From contig CP072535.1 in assembly GCA_021730165.1 (NCBI GenBank), forward strand, positions 248,001 through 312,000: 64,000 nt of DNA, in the 5' to 3' direction. Origin of the DNA: Candidatus Vesicomyidisocius sp. Pext_18_S21 (GTDB taxonomy: Bacteria > Pseudomonadota > Gammaproteobacteria > PS1 > Pseudothioglobaceae). The notes beneath the pieces are model-generated. The model had not been told where the DNA came from and searched no databases. It saw only the letters and a list, made by a program, of their open reading frames with translations. The position numbers were made by a program, and so were the translations under genes. The first letter of the stretch is position 1, and each line of letters begins with the position of its first letter. Of this stretch, positions 1 through 9,578 are shown piece by piece.

Positions 1-116
1 CCTTGAGTTAAGCTACTAACAATAGAGTGAATAGGTTTAATACTAACTACAATATTTGGCTCTGCAAAGATATTTGCAGAAAATAATAGCGTTGTTAAGA
101 GAAAACGAGGAATCAT
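1..116 (-). CDS. znuA: Zinc ABC transporter substrate-binding protein, N-terminal fragment (cut by window edge)
   Basis: The first 38 codons of a minus-strand gene run off the left edge. They start at ATG 116-114 with a signal peptide (basic start, then the hydrophobic stretch FLLTTLLFSANIFA), followed by VVSIKPIHSIVSSLTQ. This is the first strand and metal-ligand region of ZnuA-type (cluster A-I) periplasmic binding proteins, whose first zinc-ligand histidine lies in the KPxHS motif. The family delivers Zn2+ (sometimes Mn2+) to a ZnuBC permease. No partner gene or Zur regulator lies on the visible side. The fragment is too short to separate zinc from manganese specificity. Confidence 0.8.
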   Translation of the reverse strand, partial: MIPRFLLTTLLFSANIFAEPNIVVSIKPIHSIVSSLTQ

Positions 117-942
117 AATTATTTTTTCTAAAATTAAGGAAATAATTATACTGCTCAATTTGTTTTTAATAAATAAAAATTATACGTTTAAGTGCTGTAA
201 ATCCAATTATTGTTCTGGAACTTGAAAATTTCTCAAGAGATTATGCTTTATCGTTATTATTTAGGTATATTTTTAATTATATCTAGGAACTTAATGTTTT
301 TAATATTCTGTATTTTCAAACTAAATATGTAGTATCATTATTAATAATAAGAAATAAATATTGCGCATTTTATCATAGTATTATTTTAGGACTATTCTTT
401 AAACTCTTTTCTAATCAGAAATAAGAGTTTCTAGAGGTATTTTTCTATTTGGATTAATGATATTTTCTAATTTTTTAAATATAATCTTAGTTTTTGGTGA
501 TATAAAATACTTGTAGAATATATCGTTTAAATAAAGATTTTTTAGTTTTTATTCTAGTAATAATAGCAATATAAGTGCGTTTGTTGGTTTGTTAATTAAC
601 TTGTGAATAAATTGAGAATGATAATTAAATAATAAGAACGGTTCAATACTTGTGTAATTTTAGTATTTGATATAGTCGTAAAGATAGCTATCCTAGGTAT
701 CCATTATGAGAGATCACATTAAGTATAGATTTATCTTTTAAGTGGCCTTGATATGAAGAATAATATACCACGATGAATTACCAATCTGATATGGTTATTT
801 ATGCTAAATAATGAGTTATGTTAGCGATTTTTATAAGGCGAAATAATTAATTTTCAATTAAGGTATTATAAATTCAAGACTGTTGATATTATAGATTATA
901 ATATCGTACATCTTACTTATTGTTGTTTACATAATAAATATA

Positions 943-1023
943 TAAGGTGAATAAGGTGAATAAGGTGAATAAGGTGAATAAGGTGAATAAGGTGAATAAG
1001 GTGAATAAGGTGAATAAGGTGAA
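943..1023. repeat. Tandem 9-bp repeat, nine perfect copies
   Basis: The unit TAAGGTGAA occurs nine times head to tail without a mismatch and then breaks down at GGTTAAA. In the register GGTGAATAA the unit differs at two positions from the DnaA-box strand TGTGGATAA. It is not inside a gene. There are no unique spacers, so it is not a CRISPR. Copy number is likely to vary between strains through replication slippage. Confidence 0.95.
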
Positions 1024-1133
1024 GGTTAAATCTAACTGCATTGATATAGTATATTTATAAAAATTACTCAGCATAAATTTATGTAAGAATAGTGATACTA
1101 TAAGTAAGTAGTTTAAAATAAAAATTCAAAAAA

Positions 1134-1142
1134 TGTGGATAA
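1134..1142 (-). promoter_or_regulatory. Perfect consensus DnaA box
   Basis: TGTGGATAA on the plus strand is TTATCCACA on the minus strand, the strong R1/R4-type DnaA box of enteric bacteria. It lies 110 bp past the 9-mer array and 32 bp before the next gene. One exact match is weak evidence alone: another occurs by chance inside rsmH (35888-35896). The neighbouring array and gene-less gap make this one more interesting. Confidence 0.45.
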
Positions 1143-1173
1143 GTTAATTTTTTGAATAATTTGGAGGTAAAAA

Positions 1174-1560
1174 ATGATAAGTAAAATACTTAGTTTTGCT
1201 ATAATATTTGTATTAGTAGGCGGTGTAACTGCTGGTGGAGATGATAGTGATATTGGGCTTATTGAACCGATCTTTAATAAAATTGTAGTGAAGAGTGAGT
1301 ACAATCTTGATACAATGACATTAATTGAAACTTCCAGGATGACTGGACAACAAACTGTAGCCGATTCTTCAGTGATATTAGTAGTACATGAAGCTTGCAG
1401 AAATAAACTTAATTTACCCAAAGTTAACATAAAAAGATTTGAACAAGCGTTAGCTGGTGGTATTTTGTATAATACAGGTCCAATTGATGAAATAGGCACA
1501 TTGTTCTCTCCTAAGAGATGGGAGGATTATTTTACTTGTGTAGGAAATCACCGAAATTAA
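1174..1560 (+). CDS. Small secreted protein of unknown function
   Basis: This 128-residue protein has a clear Sec signal peptide (MISKILSF, then the hydrophobic IIFVLVGGVTA) and a polar mature part with two cysteines (near residues 72 and 123) that could form a disulfide in the periplasm. The start is well fixed by GGAGG seven bases before ATG. The gene stands alone, with the gene-less gap before it and a strong terminator after it. I do not recognise the family. The antisense frame over the same bases is a shadow. Clean coding bias, a good ribosome site and the terminator support a real gene. Confidence 0.7.
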   Translation: MISKILSFAIIFVLVGGVTAGGDDSDIGLIEPIFNKIVVKSEYNLDTMTLIETSRMTGQQTVADSSVILVVHEACRNKLNLPKVNIKRFEQALAGGILYNTGPIDEIGTLFSPKRWEDYFTCVGNHRN

Positions 1561-1571
1561 TGCTTATTTAT

Positions 1572-1615
1572 TTAGTCAATAAAAGCTCGTTTTATATCGG
1601 GCTTTTATTGACTAA
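1572..1615. terminator. Bidirectional terminator between the secreted-protein gene and frr
   Basis: An 18-bp inverted repeat (1572-1589 with 1598-1615, one G-U pair) closes an 8-base loop. The arms contain AAAAGC/GCTTTT, so each transcript ends its stem in a run of U. It sits between two convergent genes and probably serves both. Confidence 0.85.
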
Positions 1616-1641
1616 CCATTTCAAGGCTTTAGGTTAAAAGA

Positions 1642-2199
1642 TTAAATTTCTAGTAAAGAATCTTCTTTTTTATTAAGGTTAATTTCTATTTTTTTAATAT
1701 ATTCGTCAGTAATTTTTTGAATATCGTATTCTGCCTTCCTAGCCTCATCTTTTGAAATTTCTTTTTCTTTTAATAATTCTTTAAAATTAGAATTGGCATC
1801 ACGACGAATATTGCGAATAGCAATTTTAGTTTTTTCTGCTTCATCTTTGACGATTTTTACTAGTTCACCTCGACGTTCTTGAGTAAGTGGTGGTAAATGA
1901 ATACGTATCACTTGACCTATGGTTTGTGGGTTAAGTCCTAAATCTGATGTCATAATGGCTTTTTCAATTACAGATACCATATCCTTTTCCCATGGAGATA
2001 CTTTAAGTGTTCGTGAATTCTCTGTACTGATATTAGCTACTTGAGATAGTGGAACCATAGAACCATAATAATTTATATGAATTTGTTCAAGTAATGATGG
2101 GTGTGCACGACTAGCTCTAATTTTACTAAAAGAATTTCCAAGTGAGTTGATACTTTTATTCATTTTATTTTGGGCATTTTGTTGTATTTCATTTAACAT
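1642..2199 (-). CDS. frr: Ribosome recycling factor
   Basis: This 185-residue protein matches the family length (185 in E. coli). RRF works with EF-G to split the post-termination ribosome. Recognisable parts are the N-terminal helix ([17 protein letters not shown]), [18 protein letters not shown], the beta domain segment [19 protein letters not shown], and the charged helix [17 protein letters not shown] with the conserved arginine pair NIRRDAN. It lies 3 bases after pyrH, the usual pyrH-frr operon order. Next to it on the left is the bidirectional terminator. Confidence 0.97.
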   Translation of the reverse strand: MLNEIQQNAQNKMNKSINSLGNSFSKIRASRAHPSLLEQIHINYYGSMVPLSQVANISTENSRTLKVSPWEKDMVSVIEKAIMTSDLGLNPQTIGQVIRIHLPPLTQERRGELVKIVKDEAEKTKIAIRNIRRDANSNFKELLKEKEISKDEARKAEYDIQKITDEYIKKIEINLNKKEDSLLEI

Positions 2200-2202
2200 A
2201 GT

Positions 2203-2916
2203 TTATTTCCTTACAATAGTGCCTAAAAGTTTTCCTTTTAATAAATCTGACAATGTGTTAGTGTTTTCTAGCATGCTAAATACACAAATTTCTAAATCAT
2301 GTTTGCGGCATAGTGCAAATGCAGATACATCCATAATTTGAAGATTTTTTTCAATTGCTTCATCAAAACTTAATGAATTATAACGTATTGCATTTGGATT
2401 TTTAACAGGGTCATCGGTATAAATACCATCTACTTTAGTGGCTTTAAATACAGCATCTGCACCAATTTCAATAGCACGTAATGCTGCACCAGTGTCAGTA
2501 GTAAAACATGGATTACCCGTACCTGCACAAAAAATAATGACTTTACCTTTTTTTAACGCTTGTTTAGCGTGTATGTGATTAATCGAATTACATACACCAC
2601 CACCTATTGACAAACCTGACATGACCAATGCATCAACTTTATTTTTTTGACAAGTATCTGCAATAGCAAGTGCATTAATGACAGTTGATAACATTCCAAT
2701 ATGGTCACTAGTAATTCGATTTATGCCAGTTTTTGTAAGTGTCTCACCTCTAAAAATGTTACCACCACCAATAACAATTGCTATTTCAACATTTTGATTA
2801 AGTACTGATTTTATTATATCAACTATTTTATTTAGTATTACTGGGTCAATTATATTTGTATTGCTAGCCAGGGCTTCACCACTAAGTTTTAATAAGATAC
2901 GTTTGTATTTACTCAT
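2203..2916 (-). CDS. pyrH: Uridylate (UMP) kinase
   Basis: PyrH phosphorylates UMP to UDP in pyrimidine biosynthesis and belongs to the amino-acid-kinase fold, unlike eukaryotic UMP kinases. The 237 residues open with KRILLKLSGEALAS (phosphate-binding lysine and GEAL), then GGGNIFRG near residue 50, and the UMP/ATP-binding segment GTGNPCFTTDTGAALRA near 130. KATKVDGIYTDDP is also diagnostic. Length agrees with the 241-residue E. coli enzyme. It is first gene of pyrH-frr, and divergent from uvrA across an 82-bp promoter region. The usual rpsB-tsf partners are not adjacent. Confidence 0.97.
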   Translation of the reverse strand: MSKYKRILLKLSGEALASNTNIIDPVILNKIVDIIKSVLNQNVEIAIVIGGGNIFRGETLTKTGINRITSDHIGMLSTVINALAIADTCQKNKVDALVMSGLSIGGGVCNSINHIHAKQALKKGKVIIFCAGTGNPCFTTDTGAALRAIEIGADAVFKATKVDGIYTDDPVKNPNAIRYNSLSFDEAIEKNLQIMDVSAFALCRKHDLEICVFSMLENTNTLSDLLKGKLLGTIVRK

Positions 2917-2998
2917 TATTGAGTTTTGAAAATCATAATATTGAGGTAATTTTACCTATCCTTATGGGTATAATAAATCTTTGTCTGATATATTTTAT

Positions 2999-5815
2999 AT
3001 GGATCAAATTAGTATTCGTGGTGCTAGAGTTCACAATTTAAAAAATATTGACATTGATATTCCTAGAAACAAATTGATTGTAATTACTGGACTATCTGGA
3101 TCAGGTAAATCATCACTAGCTTTTGATACTATTTATGCAGAAGGACATCGTCGTTATGTAGAGTCTTTATCAGCTTATGCACGTCAATTCTTATCACTCA
3201 TGGAAAAACCCGATGTTGATCATATTGAAGGGTTATCTCCAGCTATCTCTATTGAGCAAAAATCCACTTCACATAATCCACGTTCAACAGTTGGTACGAT
3301 TACTGAAATTTATGATTATTTAAGATTATTGTTTGCACGTATTGGTATTCCTAATTGTCCAAAACATAAAATTAATCTTGAATCTCAAACCATTCCTCAA
3401 ATGGTTGATAGTATTGTTAAATTACCAATGGGTAGAAAAATTATGTTGTTAGCGCCTATTGTTCAGAACCGCAAAGGTAGCCATGTACAATTATTAAAAG
3501 AGTTAAATCAACAAGGTTTTTTAATGGCTAGAATTGATGGTGTAGTTGTGTATATAGATGAAATGGAAATGCTTAATAGCAAGGTTAACCATAGTATTGA
3601 AATTGTAGTTGATCGTTTAAAAATACGAGAAGATATGATTTCATGTTTATCTGAATCATTAGAAACTGCACTTAATTTAAGCGCAGGTTTGGTACGTATT
3701 GCACCTATGGAAGATGAATCATCCTTAAAAGAAAAGGTATTTTCCGATAAGTTTTCTTGTATTGAGTGTGATTACTCATTAAGTGAATTAGAACCTAGAC
3801 TTTTCTCATTTAATAATCCAGTTGGTGCTTGCCAAGCTTGTAATGGATTGGGTGTGAAAGATACATTTGATGAACAAAAAGTTGTAGCTAGTCCTAGTAT
3901 GAGTTTAGCAGATGGGGCAGTTTATGGTTGGGGACGTTCAAATGCTTATTTTTATCAAATATTAATTTTGGTAGGTAAGTATTACGGCTTTAGTATTGAA
4001 ACACCTTATGAACAATTAAGTGACAAACACAAAAAAATTGTCCTTTATGGTAGTGGTACAGATGACATTGACTTTTCAAGAATCAAAGGACGTAAGGGTT
4101 GGCCTAATAAAGCTAAGCCATTTGAGGGTATCATTCCAAGAATGATGCGTCGTTATGAAACAAGTGAGATTCATAGTGTTAGAGAAGAGCTTTCTCGTTA
4201 TATTGTTAGTAAGGATTGCACTGAATGTCATGGCGATAGATTAAATGAATCAGCTAGAAATGTATTTATTGATGAGAAAAATTTATCAAATATTACTAAG
4301 CTTTCTATTGCTGATATTTATAGTTTTTTAAAAGAGGTAAAGCTGGAAGGAGTTCGTGGTCAAATTGCGGAAAAAATTTTAAAAGAAATTATTCAACGTT
4401 TAGAATTTTTAATTAATGTGGGGTTGGAATATTTAAGTCTTGATCGTAGAGCAAATAGCTTATCAGGTGGTGAATCACAGCGTATTCGTTTAGCTAGTCA
4501 GATTGGTGTAGGATTGATGGGTGTCTTGTATGTGCTTGATGAACCATCAATAGGTTTACATCAAAGAGATAATCAAAAGCTATTAAACACACTTGCCTAT
4601 TTGCGTGATATTGGTAATACAGTGATTATGATAGAACACGATGAAGAAGCAATTAAACAGGCCGATTATGTAATTGATATTGGTCCTGGTGCTGGCGTAC
4701 ATGGAGGTGAAATAGTTGCCATTGGCATACCTGAAGATATTAAAAACAACCTTAAGTCTCTAACAGGTGATTATCTAAGTGGTCGTCAAAGTATTAAAGT
4801 TCCTACTAAACGAAAAAGTGCTAATCAATGGATTCGTATTAAAGGAGCTAAGGGTAATAGCCTTAATAATGTTGATTTGTCTATTCCTATAGGTGTATTA
4901 ACTTGTGTAACAGGTGTATCTGGATCTGGAAAATCAACCTTAATTAATGATACTTTGTATGCTTTGGCAGCAAGAGAGCTTCATCATGCACAAATAATAC
5001 CTGCTGAATATGAATCAGTTGAAGGGTTAAATTATCTTGATAAAATTGTTAATATTAATCAAAGTCCAATTGGACGTACGCCACGTTCTAATCCAGCTAC
5101 TTATACAGGTGTATTTTCGTTAGTACGTGATTTATTTTCACAAACTTTAGAGGCAAGGTTACGTGGTTATAAAGCAGGTCGTTTTAGCTTTAATGTTAAA
5201 GGAGGTAGGTGTGAAGCATGCAAGGGTGATGGATTAATTAAGGTAGAAATGCATTTTCTGCCAGATATTTATGTATCATGTGATGTATGTCATGGTCAGC
5301 GTTATAATCAACAAACTTTAGAAGTATTTTATAAAGGAAAAAGTATTTCACAGGTACTTGGTATGACCGTAGAACAGGCAATTAAGTTTTTCCAACCTAT
5401 ACCTAAAATTAAACAAAAACTACAAACTCTAATGGAGGTTGGACTTTCTTATATTACTCTTGGTCAAAATGCAACTACTTTATCTGGCGGTGAAGCACAA
5501 CGTATTAAATTAGCAAAGGAATTGTCAAGAATAGATACTGGACAAACGCTTTATATTCTTGATGAGCCGACAACCGGTTTGCATTTTCATGATATTAAAC
5601 TTTTATTATCAGTTATTAATAGATTATGCGAACGTAACAATACTATTGTTATTATTGAGCATAACCTTGATGTTATTAAAACTGCAGATTGGATTATTGA
5701 CTTAGGACCTGAAGGGGGTAATAAGGGTGGAAAGATTATTGCATTTGGTACACCAGAAGAAGTGGCACAAGTTAAGGAATCTTATACAGGAGAATATTTA
5801 AAAACTTACGTGTAA
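2999..5815 (+). CDS. uvrA: Excinuclease ABC subunit A
   Basis: UvrA is the ATP-dependent damage sensor of nucleotide excision repair; it loads UvrB at lesions. From ATG 2999 the protein has 938 residues (E. coli 940) and begins [17 protein letters not shown], matching the family start. An in-frame TTG at 2981 would add six residues and is less likely. Visible: Walker [10 protein letters not shown] near residue 33, zinc module CxxC...CxxC near 254-280, signature [14 protein letters not shown], second Walker [10 protein letters not shown] near 637, second zinc site CEAC/CDVC near 737-761, second signature [12 protein letters not shown] and Walker [11 protein letters not shown]. It appears intact. 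uvrB and uvrC are not in the window. Confidence 0.97.
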   Translation: MDQISIRGARVHNLKNIDIDIPRNKLIVITGLSGSGKSSLAFDTIYAEGHRRYVESLSAYARQFLSLMEKPDVDHIEGLSPAISIEQKSTSHNPRSTVGTITEIYDYLRLLFARIGIPNCPKHKINLESQTIPQMVDSIVKLPMGRKIMLLAPIVQNRKGSHVQLLKELNQQGFLMARIDGVVVYIDEMEMLNSKVNHSIEIVVDRLKIREDMISCLSESLETALNLSAGLVRIAPMEDESSLKEKVFSDKFSCIECDYSLSELEPRLFSFNNPVGACQACNGLGVKDTFDEQKVVASPSMSLADGAVYGWGRSNAYFYQILILVGKYYGFSIETPYEQLSDKHKKIVLYGSGTDDIDFSRIKGRKGWPNKAKPFEGIIPRMMRRYETSEIHSVREELSRYIVSKDCTECHGDRLNESARNVFIDEKNLSNITKLSIADIYSFLKEVKLEGVRGQIAEKILKEIIQRLEFLINVGLEYLSLDRRANSLSGGESQRIRLASQIGVGLMGVLYVLDEPSIGLHQRDNQKLLNTLAYLRDIGNTVIMIEHDEEAIKQADYVIDIGPGAGVHGGEIVAIGIPEDIKNNLKSLTGDYLSGRQSIKVPTKRKSANQWIRIKGAKGNSLNNVDLSIPIGVLTCVTGVSGSGKSTLINDTLYALAARELHHAQIIPAEYESVEGLNYLDKIVNINQSPIGRTPRSNPATYTGVFSLVRDLFSQTLEARLRGYKAGRFSFNVKGGRCEACKGDGLIKVEMHFLPDIYVSCDVCHGQRYNQQTLEVFYKGKSISQVLGMTVEQAIKFFQPIPKIKQKLQTLMEVGLSYITLGQNATTLSGGEAQRIKLAKELSRIDTGQTLYILDEPTTGLHFHDIKLLLSVINRLCERNNTIVIIEHNLDVIKTADWIIDLGPEGGNKGGKIIAFGTPEEVAQVKESYTGEYLKTYV

Positions 5816-6191
5816 TTTATCTTTGATTTTATTTTTAATCTGAAATTAGATTAATATGTATGTGTTTCTTATATTTATTAGTACAGGTTGTGTGTAAAAA
5901 AAAGATTTTATATTGTTTTTATTAGCGGATTACTCTGTTAATTTTGTTTGCCTGAGTCATGGCCTTTAACTATCTATAATTTGATAGTGTATAGAATCAT
6001 CACTTTGATGGTTAGCTAAAAAGTAGAACTTTCTGTTTTTATAAAGGCTAAAAGCACATAATTTATAGCTTTTTTAGTGTAAGAATATATATTTAGGGTT
6101 CTAAAGTGTTTACTTTAAAAGTAATACTAATAATTGCTAATTATATATGAATTATTTTAAAATAGATAAGAAAGTTAGAATACTACACGAA
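5816..6191. other. Intergenic region, nothing recognised
   Basis: These 376 bp lie between convergent uvrA and purN. They are AT-rich with stops in all frames. I see no RNA gene, no strong terminator hairpin and no gene remnant I can name. A decayed gene beyond recognition is possible. Confidence 0.5.
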
Positions 6192-6803
6192 TTAATTTGA
6201 TAATATTTTTCCATCTAGTGTAGCTTGATTTCCTTTAAGTTTGAGCCTGCCTTGTGTAAACCAATGAATGACCTTTGGGAATAATTTATGTTCCTCAAGT
6301 AGAACGCGTTTTGCTAAAGTTTCCTTTGTATCTGTATCAATAATATTAATACTAGTTTGGGCAATAATAGGACCTTCATCAAGTTGTTCAGTTACAAAAT
6401 GAATGCTCACTCCGTGCTGTTTCTCTTTAGCATCTATTGCTCTTTGGTGGGTATTTAGTCCTTTAAATTTTGGTAATAACGAGGGATGAGTATTAAGTAT
6501 TTTTCCTGAATATTGATGTGTAAATTCAGCACTTAATATACGCATATAGCCAGCAAGAATAATAATTTCAGGATTATATTGATTAATAATATTGTTTAAC
6601 GCTTTGTCAAATTTTTCTCTAGATGAAAAATTTTTATGACTTAGTGTATGAGTAGGAATATTTTCATGTTCAGAGAGCTTAAGACCATAAGCATTGGTGT
6701 GATTACTAATAACTGCTTTAATTTTTAAATCGATAGCAACAGAATGATCAATAATTGATTGTAGGTTTGAACCATTACCAGAAATTAAAACAACACCGTT
6801 CAT
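6192..6803 (-). CDS. purN: Phosphoribosylglycinamide formyltransferase
   Basis: PurN transfers formyl from 10-formyl-THF to GAR, the third step of purine synthesis. The 203 residues (E. coli 212) show VVLISGNGSNLQSIID at the start (phosphate loop), the formyl-THF region LAGYMRILSAEF near residue 85, and the catalytic NTHPSLLPKFKG with the essential Asn-His near 104-106. The catalytic aspartate occurs in TEQLDEGPII. It follows purM by 14 bases on the same strand, the classic purMN operon. Confidence 0.97.
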   Translation of the reverse strand: MNGVVLISGNGSNLQSIIDHSVAIDLKIKAVISNHTNAYGLKLSEHENIPTHTLSHKNFSSREKFDKALNNIINQYNPEIIILAGYMRILSAEFTHQYSGKILNTHPSLLPKFKGLNTHQRAIDAKEKQHGVSIHFVTEQLDEGPIIAQTSINIIDTDTKETLAKRVLLEEHKLFPKVIHWFTQGRLKLKGNQATLDGKILSN

Positions 6804-6817
6804 ATTTAATACGTGAG

Positions 6818-7819
6818 TTAAATAATAACTTGATTACCTTGATTATTCTTAATTTTGCCTACTAACCAAGCTTGTTCACCTATTTCGTTTAAATATTCAA
6901 TAGCATCAGCGCTTTGTTCTTCTGGTACAATAATAATCATACCTATGCCACAGTTAAATACTCGATACATTTCCATCATGTCAATTTTCCCACTATCTTG
7001 TATAAATTGAAAAATACTAGGTAGTTGCCAAGAATTAACGTCAAGTTTTGCGCTCAAGTTTTTAGGAAATACTCTAGGGATGTTTTCCAATAAACCGCCA
7101 CCTGTAATATGTGAAATAGCATATACTGAGAATTTTTTAATTAATGATAGGATTGATTTCACATAGATTTTAGTAGGCTCAATTAGTGTATTTAATTGTT
7201 CATCAGTTGGGTTTGATTGGGATAGTACTTTGCGTATTAGTGAGTAACCATTAGAATGTGGTCCTGAAGATGCTAGAGCAATGATGTGGTTACCTATAGT
7301 GACTTTTGTACCATTAATTATCTTATTTTTATCAGCAATACCTACACAAAAACCAACAAGGTCGTATTCTTCACCTTGATACATGCCTGGCATTTCAGCT
7401 GTTTCACCTCCAATTAGAGCACAACCTGATTGTTTACAACCTTCACCAATACCATAAATAACTGATGTAGCTAATTTAGTATTTAACTTACTTGTTGCAT
7501 AATAATCTAGGAAAAATAATGGCTCGGCCCCTTGAACAATTAAGTCATTTACGCACATAGCAACTAAATCAATACCAATTGTATCGTGTTTATTTAACAT
7601 TTGTGCTATTTTAAGTTTGGTACCAACGCCATCTGTGCTTGAAATTAGGACTGGATGTTTGTATTTATTAAAAGATAATTCAAACATTGCGCCAAAGCCA
7701 CCAAGACCAGCTAACACTTCAGGCCTAGTGGTTGATTTAGCAATTGGTTTGATTTGTTCAATAAGCGCATTACCTTTGGTAATGTTAACGCCTGACTCAA
7801 GGTATGAGAGTGATAACAT
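6818..7819 (-). CDS. purM: Phosphoribosylformylglycinamidine cyclo-ligase (AIR synthetase)
   Basis: PurM closes the imidazole ring, FGAM + ATP to AIR, step five of purine synthesis. It has 333 residues (E. coli 345). Motifs include [10 protein letters not shown] at the start (family YxxAGVD), [16 protein letters not shown] near 60, [36 protein letters not shown] near 139, and [30 protein letters not shown] is diagnostic. It leads the purM-purN operon and is divergent from pgsA with a 53-bp gap. In related bacteria hda and pgsA often neighbour purM, as here. Confidence 0.97.
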   Translation of the reverse strand: MLSLSYLESGVNITKGNALIEQIKPIAKSTTRPEVLAGLGGFGAMFELSFNKYKHPVLISSTDGVGTKLKIAQMLNKHDTIGIDLVAMCVNDLIVQGAEPLFFLDYYATSKLNTKLATSVIYGIGEGCKQSGCALIGGETAEMPGMYQGEEYDLVGFCVGIADKNKIINGTKVTIGNHIIALASSGPHSNGYSLIRKVLSQSNPTDEQLNTLIEPTKIYVKSILSLIKKFSVYAISHITGGGLLENIPRVFPKNLSAKLDVNSWQLPSIFQFIQDSGKIDMMEMYRVFNCGIGMIIIVPEEQSADAIEYLNEIGEQAWLVGKIKNNQGNQVII

Positions 7820-7872
7820 GATAGTTCTTCCGTATAATTAGTTTTCTTAATTTTTTTTATAGTAAATAAAAA

Positions 7873-8439
7873 ATGAGTTTTTCTTCATTACCTAATTTGC
7901 TTTCAATTTTACGCATTATTTTAACAGTACCAGTTGTTATGACTTTGTTAGATCGTCAATATTTTTTAGCAATGGTACTGTTTTTTATTGCAGGTATTAC
8001 TGATGCTCTAGATGGATGGATCGCTAAACGTTATTTCTTTCAAACTAGATTAGGTTCTATTTTAGATCCGATAGCAGATAAGTTATTATTAGTTAGTAGT
8101 TTTATGGCTTTATATGTGATTAGATTAATACCATTATGGTTATTGGTGTTGGTTTTTTTACGTGATTTTATGATTATTTCAGGTACAGTTGGGTGTTTTA
8201 TTGGCTCAGGAGCCTCTAAAAATGATTTATTATCACCTTCAAAACTTTCAAAAATTAATACTGTATTACAAATTATTTTGGTTTTATTTTTGGTAATAGT
8301 ACAGATTTATCCAGTTCCGATACAATATAGTACTATTTTCTTTATTATTATAGCTACCTCAACTATGCTTAGCGGTGCAGATTATGCATGGATTTGGATT
8401 GAACAAATTATTTTGCAAGAGAAGAAAAATACTCAATGA
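7873..8439 (+). CDS. pgsA: CDP-diacylglycerol--glycerol-3-phosphate 3-phosphatidyltransferase
   Basis: This is a CDP-alcohol phosphatidyltransferase making phosphatidylglycerophosphate at the inner membrane. The 188 residues (E. coli 182) contain the active-site signature as DALDGWIAK, then GSILDPIADK near residues 57-66; the usual A-R after the DG pair is A-K, a conservative change. About four to five hydrophobic helices are visible. The N-terminus SSLPNLLSILRIILTVPVV matches PgsA. Its stop overlaps the start of the hda remnant (ATGA at 8436-8439), showing that the two were once translationally coupled. Confidence 0.9.
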   Translation: MSFSSLPNLLSILRIILTVPVVMTLLDRQYFLAMVLFFIAGITDALDGWIAKRYFFQTRLGSILDPIADKLLLVSSFMALYVIRLIPLWLLVLVFLRDFMIISGTVGCFIGSGASKNDLLSPSKLSKINTVLQIILVLFLVIVQIYPVPIQYSTIFFIIIATSTMLSGADYAWIWIEQIILQEKKNTQ

Positions 8440-9079
8440 ATCAACTTGGATTGTCAATTTTATTGGTAATAAAAATTAGCAAGTTTTAGATTTTGTTAAC
8501 ATATTTTTTACTCAAAAAAGATCAGCATTTGTTTTTATTTCAGGTACTAAATCTAGTGGTAAAACACATGTGTTACAAGGTTTTGCTTTTAGCACAATTG
8601 ATAAGAAATTAAATGTTGTATTTATTGACATAAAGCAAGAGTCGCTAAAAGGAATAATAAGTGATTTAGCTTCTGTTAACTGGATTTGTATTAATAATGT
8701 TGATTGTTTAAGTATCACTCAACAACAAGTGTTATTTGATTTATATAATAGAAATAAGATAACCAATGCTAAATTAATTATTGCCGTAAGCAGTTTAACT
8801 AATGAATTGAACTTGTTAAAGGGTTTGAAAATATGCTTGTCTTTAGCGGTTTCTTTTACATTGGAAGTTCTTAATGATGAACAAAAAAATTATTATTATT
8901 GAGCGTAAAATGGCGGATAAGAATATCAATATAAATAGCAAAATCTATCATTATTTGTTTAAAGTTTTTTATGTGATTTGAATGATATTCTGAATGTGAT
9001 TAGTGTTTTAGAAGAAACTTTATTGTAACAAAAGAGTAATATTTCTATTTCTTTTATTAAACAAACATTAGGTATTTAA
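8436..9079 (+). pseudogene. hda: Decayed hda (DnaA regulatory inactivator)
   Basis: Hda with the sliding clamp promotes hydrolysis of DnaA-bound ATP (RIDA), preventing over-initiation. Pieces lie in order but in different frames. MNQLGLSILL at 8436 carries the clamp-binding QLxL motif and soon hits TAG. The AAA+ core in another frame (about 8480-8902) has FVFISGTKSSGKTHVLQGF (Walker A) and the DnaA-like NNVDCL and LFDLYNRN. It is cut off after a run of seven A, and the tail continues as IERKMADKNININSKIYHYL, then shifts again to LCDLNDILNVISVLEETLL, a TAA, and SNISISFIKQTLGI. That makes at least three shifts and one nonsense codon, so no full Hda can be made. The open core (8570-8902) is probably not functional alone. 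Confidence 0.85.
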
Positions 9080-9483
9080 GATTTTTCTCTAAATTTGAAT
9101 TTTGCAATTTTAGGCATGAGTTTTGAAAAATTAATTTTTTTAAAATCTATATATTTTTTTTTGATAACTTTTACTAGATTAGATATATCTTTGATATGAT
9201 TGTTATTGTCAATGTTAAGTATTTCTTGCAAAGCAAGTAAGCCACCCATTTTAATTTTTAATTGTTGTCCGGTTAATAAATTATTTTGATGGTGTATATT
9301 TAAGACAAAATTGCTATTATCACGCAAATTATTATATAATAATTGACATTGGTTGGAGGATGAGTTATCCAAACAAACACCAAACTCTTTTTCTGCTATA
9401 CAATCCTTTGCACTAAACTTACAATCACATTTACCGCTAAGTACTAGTTTGTCAAAAGTACAAGTATAGTGTTTGTTTGACAT
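9076..9483 (-). CDS. Cysteine-rich conserved hypothetical protein
   Basis: This 135-residue protein has a cysteine cluster at the start (YTCTFDKLVLSGKCDCKF, then C in KDCIAE, FGVCLD and NQC), about six cysteines within the first 50 residues, then a mostly helical basic C-terminus. The spacing suggests a metal or Fe-S site, but I cannot name the family with confidence. It is divergent from cysG (siroheme), which may hint at a sulfur or redox role. Its 3' end overlaps the hda remnant by four bases. The uninterrupted frame beside heavily decayed sequence suggests it is still selected. Confidence 0.65.
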   Translation of the reverse strand: MSNKHYTCTFDKLVLSGKCDCKFSAKDCIAEKEFGVCLDNSSSNQCQLLYNNLRDNSNFVLNIHHQNNLLTGQQLKIKMGGLLALQEILNIDNNNHIKDISNLVKVIKKKYIDFKKINFSKLMPKIAKFKFREKS

Positions 9484-9578
9484 AATAATAAACGTTTTGT
9501 GGTTATTGGATAATTAAAACATTATAATACAATTTTCTATTTTATTTGTGCTAATTCATTAGTAGCGCTAAACATTAC

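Larger units (their letters stand above)
117..1173. other. Gene-less AT-rich gap of about 1 kb with a 9-mer array
   Basis: No reading frame of credible length or family resemblance is open on either strand. It holds a small inverted repeat (AAACTCTT at 401-408 with AAGAGTTT at 423-430), a near DnaA box (TGTGAATAA, 602-610), a nine-copy tandem 9-mer (943-1023) and a perfect DnaA box (1134-1142). I see no recognisable gene remnant. Its length is unusual next to the mostly tight gene spacing elsewhere. Confidence 0.7.

Noticed and set aside
943-1023. Direct repeats as a CRISPR array
   Set aside because: The 9-mers are contiguous with no spacers and no cas genes are in the window. The same holds for the 8-mer array at 47941-47985.
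2981-2998. TTG start six codons upstream for uvrA
   Set aside because: The ATG at 2999 gives the conserved UvrA N-terminus and expected length.
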